Position numbers and translations under genes: made by a program. Positions 5,994 to 10,738 of a DNA stretch of 10,738 bases are shown in pieces (the stretch's first letter is position 1; each line of letters opens with the position of its first letter). The notes under the pieces are model-generated. The model worked only from the letters and a program-made list of their open reading frames with translations, searched no databases and had not been told where the DNA came from. Origin of the DNA: Desulfobacterales bacterium (GTDB lineage: Bacteria; Desulfobacterota; Desulfobacteria; Desulfobacterales; JAFDCJ01); NCBI GenBank assembly GCA_020345785.1, contig CP070771.1:685725-696462 (forward strand), written 5' to 3'.

Positions 5994-6365
5994 ATGGAAA
6001 AAATAGTCAGGGTCAATGCGGAAGAGTTAAAATCCCTGGATGATGCTAAGTTTGTTCCCAAAGCTGTATACCAGAGCCAGGGGATGAAAGTCGTCCTGGC
6101 ATATTTTAAGGAAGGCCAGTTTATTCCGGTACATGCTCCGGAGGTTGAACTGGTTTTGTGCATTCTCGATGGGAAGGCTGAGGTGGCAGCAGGCGAAGAG
6201 CGGGTGTCCGCGGCCAAAAACGATATAATCATCATTCCCAAAGGGGAAAAAAGGGGAGTCCGGGCTTTGTCCGAGCTGACAGTCTTGCATGTCGTCCACC
6301 CGCCTCCTTCTGATATGGACCACAAGGAGGTTCACGCAAGACTGGCTCAAGGCAAATTCGATTAA
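5994..6365 (+). CDS. Small cupin-domain protein
   Basis: A 123-residue single-domain protein with a strong Shine-Dalgarno, AAAGGAG (5981-5987), six bases before the ATG. The core reads as a double-stranded beta-helix. The first cupin motif is G41-x5-HAP with a later Glu and ILDG turn (GQFIPVHAPEVELVLCILDG, 41-60). The second is NDIIIIPKGEKRGVRAL (77-93), followed by TVLHVVHPPP. In metal-binding cupins the first motif has HxH and the second a late His; here only H47 and a nearby Glu remain, and the second-motif position is Gly/Arg. It may therefore bind metal weakly or by another set of ligands, or act as a sugar or small-molecule binder. It stands alone after the REP-like element, with a possible terminator behind it. 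Substrate unknown. Confidence 0.82.
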   Translation: MEKIVRVNAEELKSLDDAKFVPKAVYQSQGMKVVLAYFKEGQFIPVHAPEVELVLCILDGKAEVAAGEERVSAAKNDIIIIPKGEKRGVRALSELTVLHVVHPPPSDMDHKEVHARLAQGKFD

Positions 6366-6384
6366 ACCCGGATCGCGCTGTGAG

Positions 6385-6410
6385 GCTCGATCCGCGAGCT
6401 TGTTGTTTTT
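6385..6410 (+). terminator. Possible weak intrinsic terminator after the cupin gene
   Basis: GCTCG (6385-6389), loop ATCCG, CGAGC (6395-6399), followed by the T-rich run TTGTTGTTTTT. An overlapping alternative stem pairs CGGATCG (6369-6375) with CGATCCG (6388-6394). The stems are short, so efficiency is uncertain. Confidence 0.35.
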
Positions 6411-6519
6411 GCCGATGGTGTGGCGTTGAATTAGAAACGATTGGACAGTTGGCGATCTCCAATTGGCGATCGGGCTGCGGTCTTCCAGGTACAATATATT
6501 TTATATACACGGAAAGCAG

Positions 6520-6906
6520 ATGGCATCAAAGAAAAAGCAATTAGACCCGAACGAAATGGACCGGGTTGTAGCCGAGGCTCGGCGCGACCGTTTGCAGCGG
6601 GAGCAGGGCTACCGGGAGCAGGCGCTCAAGATGTTTCCGTGGGTCTGCGGGCGGTGCGGACGCGAATTTGAAGGCAAAAGACGCCGTGAGCTGACAGTCC
6701 ATCATAAGGACCACAACCACGATAACAATCCGCCGGATGGCAGCAACTGGGAGCTGCTCTGTATCTACTGCCACGACAACGAGCACTCACGCTATCTGGA
6801 TCAGGAATGGTATGACACGTCCGTCTCGGGGGAGGATCAACAGCAGTCATCTGGAATTGATAAACCTTTTGCCAACCTCAAAGACCTGTTGAACAAGAAA
6901 AAATGA
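6520..6906 (+). CDS. yajD: YajD-family HNH nuclease-fold protein
   Basis: The protein has 128 residues and matches the E. coli YajD pattern closely. It has YREQALKMFPWVCGRCGREF (31-50) with C43 and C46, RELTVHHKDHNHDNNP (56-71) with the HH motif, DGSNWELLCIYCHDNEH (73-89) with Asn76 and C81, C84 and H89, and the family's tail PFANLKDLLNKKK. The four cysteines hold a structural zinc; His61/His62, Asn76 and His85/His89 form the HNH beta-beta-alpha-metal centre. The family is predicted to be a nuclease, and its biological role is not established. ATG 6520 is chosen because GGAAAG at 6511-6516 precedes it and the residues before it (from TTG 6463) have no family counterpart. A charged N-terminal helix of about 25 residues precedes the conserved part. 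Confidence 0.9.
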   Translation: MASKKKQLDPNEMDRVVAEARRDRLQREQGYREQALKMFPWVCGRCGREFEGKRRRELTVHHKDHNHDNNPPDGSNWELLCIYCHDNEHSRYLDQEWYDTSVSGEDQQQSSGIDKPFANLKDLLNKKK

Positions 6907-6942
6907 CTTACCAATATTTTCTGAAGTTCTTTTAAGAATGAC

Positions 6943-7437
6943 ATGATCATGCCGTCCCAAGAGACAAAACGATGGCCGGTGCCAGTAACGACGGCATTTC
7001 TTCTGGTCCTCATCGCAAGCTTTGCGCCCTGGGGTAAGATCCGATACTATTACAGCTGGCAGTTTATGGCGAATCTTGAGCATCCGGGCCTGTGCAACCG
7101 AATTCTGACAAGCGACGATCTTTCAGGTCTAAAACCTGGTGCCAAGCTCAACCAAACAGGCTCCGCCTGGCGGGCCGGATTCGATATAATGGGTGTTTTC
7201 GTTCCTCATTGGCTGCTGGCGGTGGTGGCCCTTTTTCTATTCGCTTTCGCCATGTTTGGCTACTTTGACTATTTCCTGATAAATCCATCCATCCTGCACA
7301 TTCTATCCTTCTATGGCTTGATCCATGTTGTTGCATCTGCCTGGGGGTTTTTCAGCCAGGGCGCAGTCGGCTGGGGGCTGATCTTGACCGGCCTCGGGTA
7401 TTTGATTTTTCTAGTTTCATTTTTGCGCCGGCAGTAA
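6943..7437 (+). CDS. Unrecognised small membrane protein (four predicted helices)
   Basis: The protein has 164 residues. Hydrophobic segments lie at about 12-30, 88-107, 115-135 and 141-161. A hydrophilic loop of about 55 residues after the first helix contains RYYYSWQF, one Cys (51) and a conserved-looking SAWRAGFDIMGVFVPHW. The C-terminus (RRQ) is short and basic, so it probably faces the cytoplasm; with four helices the N-terminus would be cytoplasmic too and the long loop outside. I do not recognise the family. The gene starts 36 bases after yajD in the same direction and may be co-transcribed. No clear Shine-Dalgarno is seen before ATG 6943 or the in-frame ATG 6949. Confidence 0.65.
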   Translation: MIMPSQETKRWPVPVTTAFLLVLIASFAPWGKIRYYYSWQFMANLEHPGLCNRILTSDDLSGLKPGAKLNQTGSAWRAGFDIMGVFVPHWLLAVVALFLFAFAMFGYFDYFLINPSILHILSFYGLIHVVASAWGFFSQGAVGWGLILTGLGYLIFLVSFLRRQ

Positions 7438-7671
7438 AAAAATAGTTCCCCCTTTTTTGAAATATTAAACACTCATTTTAGGAAAGAGTTGCCCAAAAGT
7501 ATACAGCCATTGTCCAAAATTGTTCACATCATCCAATATGCTTCTACTATGCTTTGCGTTAACTAAATGAAATCGGGAACAATAAATTTTTAAAGAAGCT
7601 TGCACGATATTTGCTCACCTTCATAGTATTGCATCCCCAGAATACATTTATTCGAAAAAGGACGGTAATAC

Positions 7672-9462
7672 ATGATGAAATCGACAACAGGCCGACTCGG
7701 GTCGTGGCTGATTTATTTTTGCCGGGTGCTTGTTTTGGTTGCCGCATCGCTTGGCTGCGGCGGCGGGGGCGGCTCGTCCGAAGACCGTGCCTCCAATGGC
7801 GGAACATTGCAAAACGGCAGTAGCACCGGCGGTGAGCGCAATGTTGTTTGCCAGGCCGGGCAGAGCAGCGGCGAGGTCCAAAGGCCCGAGTTTGTCATGA
7901 ACCTGGCCGGACAAACAAGCTGGTATGCCTCGCCGGTTGTGGCGGATCTGGACGGCAACGGCGCCAACGAACTTATAGCTGCTTACTACTCGGTTTATGT
8001 TTTCGGCAGTGATGGAAACCTGCTGGACCGGGTCGACGGCGGCAGCGGCCGGGTGTATGCTCCCCACGTGGTGGTCGACCTGGAAGGTGACGGCATTGCC
8101 GAAGTCGTCTACGGCAGCGGCCATGAAGTGTATGCCTACGAGTGGCGCAGCGGTGGTTTGCAATTAAAAAGCGGTTGGCCGGCGGACACGACCACCGCCG
8201 GTGAATCGCCGGAGGTCAGGGGCCTGGCGGCAGCCGACCTCAACGGCGACGGCCTGATCGAAATAGTCGCCACCACAACCCAGACCCAGAGCGCGGCAGA
8301 CGGCGGGGCCCAGGTGTTTGTGTTTGCCTACGACGGATCTAATTTCCAGCCCCCCGGTCTGAGCTATCCGGCCTGGCCGCGTTATAATCATTTAAGCGGC
8401 GACGGCGGCGATGCCGATCGCAACGGCCAGGGCCACAACGGATACGGATGCTACGGACTCAATGTGGGCATCGGCAATATTGATGATGATGACGAACTGG
8501 AAATCATCGTCACCTATGATAACCACCACATTCAGGCCTTTGACCCGGACGGTAAGGCCATCGATGCATCCCCTTACTTTTCCAACCGTCAGAGTTCGTA
8601 TTTCGGCCTGCCCATGACCTGGGGGCAGTTCATCCGCTGGGCCGATCCGCAGGTGGAAGAAAACCATTATCATCTGCATACCGGAGACTGGCCTCATCCC
8701 AGTCAACAGGAGTGGCTCCAGTGGACGGCATCGCCGCCCAATATTGTCGACTTGGACGGTGACGGCCGCAATGAGGTGGTCGGCATTCCCAATGTTGAAT
8801 TCAATGTTCCCTATCAGACCCAGGCCTACGCCGTCATGGTGCTGGAAGGCGCCCACGGCGGCGGCGACCGTTCGGCCATGCGCAAAAGCGGCTGGGAGGA
8901 GCTTCCCCGGGGCGATTTCCCCATCACCGTTGACGGCTGGTATCCGCCCAACGGTGTGCCGGCAGCCGCCACGGTCAATATCCAGGGGGATGCGTCACCG
9001 GAAATTGTTGTTACGTTAAATGACGGGTTCGTTTACGCCTTCGACGCAGATGCCGACGAGATCTGGCGCTTTAATTTTACCCACGGAAAGGCGGTGATGT
9101 ATGCCTCCGAGGTGACGGCGGCGGATCTGAATCAGGACGGATCGCCGGAACTGCTGTTTACCACCTATGGTGACCCGGATGTCGCTGATTCGGGCTACCT
9201 GTTGATTTTAGGTGCCGACGGCTCCCTGCTGCACGATGTTTCCCTGCCCGATCCCGGCTACAACGGCAATGGCAATGGTGCGCCGGCAGCCCCGGCTGTC
9301 GGTGATCTGGATGGCGACGGGCAGCTGGAAATTTTTGTGCAAACCTTCGACCACGGGATGGATGTGTTTACGGTTCCGGGTTCCGCGGGCAATTGCCTGT
9401 TGTGGCCCACTGCCCGCGGCGGCCCCTTGCGCATGGGCCGGCCGAACAGCAACAATCTGTAA
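7672..9462 (+). CDS. FG-GAP/VCBS-repeat beta-propeller protein, probable lipoprotein
   Basis: The protein has 596 residues. A signal sequence (about 8-28) ends in AASLGC, an imperfect lipobox with Cys29, followed by a Gly/Ser linker (GGGGGSS) typical of surface lipoproteins. About eight FG-GAP-type calcium-binding motifs follow: ADLDGNGANE (91), VDLEGDGIAE (135), ADLNGDGLIE (188), GNIDDDDELE (268), VDLDGDGRNE (359), VNIQGDASPE (435), ADLNQDGSPE (484) and GDLDGDGQLE (544). Each precedes a hydrophobic strand, and many are followed by a YAFD or VFG-x-DG turn, as in an eight-bladed propeller resembling integrin-alpha repeats. The insert at about 295-355 is long and rich in aromatic residues. The C-terminus WPTARGGPLRMGR resembles the usual end of such proteins. 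Role inferred: extracellular binding or adhesion. AAAGGAC nine bases before ATG 7672 supports the start. The base composition is richer in GC than its flanks. Confidence 0.87.
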   Translation: MMKSTTGRLGSWLIYFCRVLVLVAASLGCGGGGGSSEDRASNGGTLQNGSSTGGERNVVCQAGQSSGEVQRPEFVMNLAGQTSWYASPVVADLDGNGANELIAAYYSVYVFGSDGNLLDRVDGGSGRVYAPHVVVDLEGDGIAEVVYGSGHEVYAYEWRSGGLQLKSGWPADTTTAGESPEVRGLAAADLNGDGLIEIVATTTQTQSAADGGAQVFVFAYDGSNFQPPGLSYPAWPRYNHLSGDGGDADRNGQGHNGYGCYGLNVGIGNIDDDDELEIIVTYDNHHIQAFDPDGKAIDASPYFSNRQSSYFGLPMTWGQFIRWADPQVEENHYHLHTGDWPHPSQQEWLQWTASPPNIVDLDGDGRNEVVGIPNVEFNVPYQTQAYAVMVLEGAHGGGDRSAMRKSGWEELPRGDFPITVDGWYPPNGVPAAATVNIQGDASPEIVVTLNDGFVYAFDADADEIWRFNFTHGKAVMYASEVTAADLNQDGSPELLFTTYGDPDVADSGYLLILGADGSLLHDVSLPDPGYNGNGNGAPAAPAVGDLDGDGQLEIFVQTFDHGMDVFTVPGSAGNCLLWPTARGGPLRMGRPNSNNL

Positions 9463-9503
9463 AAAAGAATAAAAGGTGCGCTTTTTTTGCACGGTTGCCG
9501 GCA

Positions 9504-10211
9504 TCATTCGAACAATCCCATCAGCCGTTTCAACCGTTTGACCGCCGGGGGCAGTACTTTGCCGATATTTTCATGAAATCTTAGATGCGCAAATTTATCA
9601 AAAGGCGTCTCACCCTTATTTAAAATGACCAGCCTTGCGCCGGCCGCTAAAGCTTCATTCGGCATTTCAGCCGCCGGTGTCACCACCAGGCTGGAGCCTA
9701 AAGCGACAAACAAGTCGCAGAGGCGTGAATGTTCAAAGGCCAGCCTTAGATCCTTTGCCGGCAGGGATTGCCCGAAATCCACAACACTCGATACCAAACG
9801 CCCGCCGCAAGGGCACGCTGTCGTTCCGGCATCTTTGTCATAGGTCTGCTCGCAACGTTGGCACCGCAATTTGGTCATATTGCCATGCAGTTCGGCGATA
9901 AGCTCCGGGCGAATACCAGATTTTAAATGCAGGTTGTCCACATTCTGGGATATTAAAAATTTTAGTTTACCTAATTTCTGCAGCTCTACGATGGCATAAT
10001 GCCCACTGTTGGGATTCACCTTATCCCAGGGTTTACTCATAGGTCGCGGAGGCAATCCTTTATCCCGCCGGGTCCACACCCCGTCAGGACCTCTGAAATC
10101 CGGCAGTCCGGATTCCGTGCTGATACCCGCACCGGTAAACACCACCGGATAACGGGATTCATACAGCCATCGCGCCAAGGTTTGGATTTTTTGGTCTAAT
10201 TGTTCGTCCAT
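9504..10211 (-). CDS. Sir2-family NAD-dependent protein deacylase
   Basis: The protein has 235 residues, full-length for a bacterial sirtuin. In order: GAGIST (27-32) binds NAD; PDFRGPDGVW (37-46) carries the D-F-R of the cofactor loop and the G-V-W resembling SIRT6/7-like members; QNVDNLH (89-95) is the catalytic Asn/Asp segment; and H109 in ELHGN is the general base. The zinc ribbon has C117, C120, C133 and C135, and VVDFGQSLP (143-151) is the substrate-strand segment. GSSL (172-175) and N198 line the adenine and ribose sites. All key residues are present, so it should remove acyl groups from lysines using NAD, producing nicotinamide and O-acyl-ADP-ribose. It could act on acetyl-CoA synthetase-type targets, but that is not shown here. 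It is transcribed towards the FG-GAP gene and away from the transporter. No good Shine-Dalgarno precedes the ATG (complement of 10209-10211). Confidence 0.92.
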   Translation of the reverse strand: MDEQLDQKIQTLARWLYESRYPVVFTGAGISTESGLPDFRGPDGVWTRRDKGLPPRPMSKPWDKVNPNSGHYAIVELQKLGKLKFLISQNVDNLHLKSGIRPELIAELHGNMTKLRCQRCEQTYDKDAGTTACPCGGRLVSSVVDFGQSLPAKDLRLAFEHSRLCDLFVALGSSLVVTPAAEMPNEALAAGARLVILNKGETPFDKFAHLRFHENIGKVLPPAVKRLKRLMGLFE

Positions 10212-10439
10212 ATTTATAATTCATTTTAAAACAGAAGGCTGTTGGCATTTAATATAAAGATGATTAAGAATTATAGCGCAGACGCCTATTTTGATAAAAA
10301 CAAAAATATGGAACGGGTTCCGGAATAAACCTAAATAACCAGAATGAAAAACCGCTAGAACGGGTTAAATGGCCTATTTCTCGCCTGTTTCATGATTTGT
10401 CTCCGACACAGTTAACAACATCGAAAAAGAAGCTTCCAT
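10212..10439. other. Divergent intergenic region between sirtuin and transporter genes
   Basis: A 228-base AT-rich gap that must hold the promoters of both divergent genes. The nonamer GAACGGGTT occurs twice, at 10311-10319 and 10358-10366, 47 bases apart on the transporter side. I see no convincing -35/-10 pair and no gene. Confidence 0.4.
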
Positions 10440-10738
10440 ATGGACAACGGGACATTTTTTGTGGTTGTCATTTTTTTGTTGACCTACACGGGTGTGGCCA
10501 TCGGACGGGTGCCGGGCTTGCTGATCGATCGCACCGGTATCGCCCTGCTCGGGGCCATCGTCATGGTGGTCGGTGGCGCGGTATCGCTTGATAACGCCCT
10601 TGCCGCCGTAGACCTGCCGACGATTATCCTGCTGTATGCACTGATGGTCCTCTCAGCCCAGCTGCGGCTGGGCGGTTTTTATACCTGGGTGGGATTTCGC
10701 ATGACGGCCTTGCTGGCGCATCCCCGGATTTTTCTGGC
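10440..10738 (+). CDS. SLC13/ArsB-type ion transporter, N-terminal part (3'-truncated)
   Basis: The window ends after 99 codons of an open frame. It begins MDNGTFFVVVIFLLTYTGVA with a first helix (about 5-20), then GRVPGLLIDRTGIALLGAIV-type sequence entering a second helix, GGAVSLDNALAAVDLPTI, and a third helix ending LMVLSAQLRLGGFY. The pattern of a helix, an R-x-G-(I/A)-A-L-x-GA motif, AL-x-A-VD-x-x-TI-x-LL and a re-entrant GGFY is typical of the ion transporter superfamily of SLC13 anion symporters, CitM and ArsB/NhaD permeases. Substrate is not determinable from this part. The start at ATG 10440 is preceded by AAAAAGAAG, a moderate ribosome-binding site. The gene is divergent from the sirtuin. 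Confidence 0.8.
   Translation, partial: MDNGTFFVVVIFLLTYTGVAIGRVPGLLIDRTGIALLGAIVMVVGGAVSLDNALAAVDLPTIILLYALMVLSAQLRLGGFYTWVGFRMTALLAHPRIFL

Noticed and set aside
6449..6471. TTGGCGATC repeated twice before yajD as an operator
   Set aside because: Two nine-base copies 14 bases apart are weak evidence; they may be vestigial coding or chance sequence.
7438..7671. Gap before the FG-GAP gene checked for a small gene, RNA or promoter
   Set aside because: AT-rich with no open frame of interest; TTGTTC and TACTAT near 7519-7549 are separated by 19 bases and too poor to call a promoter.
7648..8856. Minus-strand open frames of 154-171 codons within the FG-GAP gene
   Set aside because: They mirror the repetitive GC-rich calcium motifs of the plus-strand gene; no start signal or family match.
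9471..9492. Possible terminator between the FG-GAP and sirtuin genes (AAAAG...CTTTT, or GTGC...GCAC)
   Set aside because: Either stem is only four or five base pairs, and the T run lies in the loop of the longer-range pairing; it is not a convincing intrinsic terminator.

Overview
The window looks like a chromosomal segment of a Gram-negative anaerobe, most probably a Desulfobacterota (deltaproteobacterial) genome or metagenome contig. This is an inference from gene content: an FmdE-family protein next to a rubrerythrin-like gene, large secreted Ig/fibronectin and FG-GAP proteins, a YajD-type HNH protein, and a REP-like GTAGGTTGG palindrome. No rRNA, tRNA, CRISPR array, transposase or replication origin was seen.

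Left part (1-2681, + strand): the 3' end of a large surface or secreted protein (Ig-like domains, calcium-binding DxDGDG repeats, a fibronectin-III-like module, a duplicated C-terminal module). It overlaps by one base a short secreted paralogue that carries only the fibronectin-III-like module and the domain after it.

Gene graveyard (2682-3452): three unrelated gene fragments in under 800 bases. They are an internal piece of an aldo/keto reductase (- strand), the N-terminus of a SIR2-like protein, and the N-terminus of a methyltransferase that overlaps it by ATGA. This is the signature of a rearranged accessory site.

Directly after it (3498-4748) is an intact gene with its own good sigma70-type promoter. 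It encodes a membrane protein with a divergent GGDEF-like nucleotidyl-cyclase domain in which GGDEF is replaced by VGDPD. This is the best candidate in the window for an undescribed signalling or defence component.

Middle (4785-7437, + strand): FmdE-family protein, a frameshifted small rubrerythrin-like gene, a REP-like palindrome, a cupin protein, YajD-type HNH protein and an unrecognised four-helix membrane protein. FmdE and the rubrerythrin-like gene look like one redox or metal-related operon; the others are looser neighbours.

Right part (7672-10738): a probable lipoprotein with about eight FG-GAP calcium-binding blades (+), a convergent intact Sir2-family NAD-dependent deacylase with a zinc ribbon (-), and the 5' end of a divergently transcribed SLC13/ArsB-type transporter cut off by the window edge.
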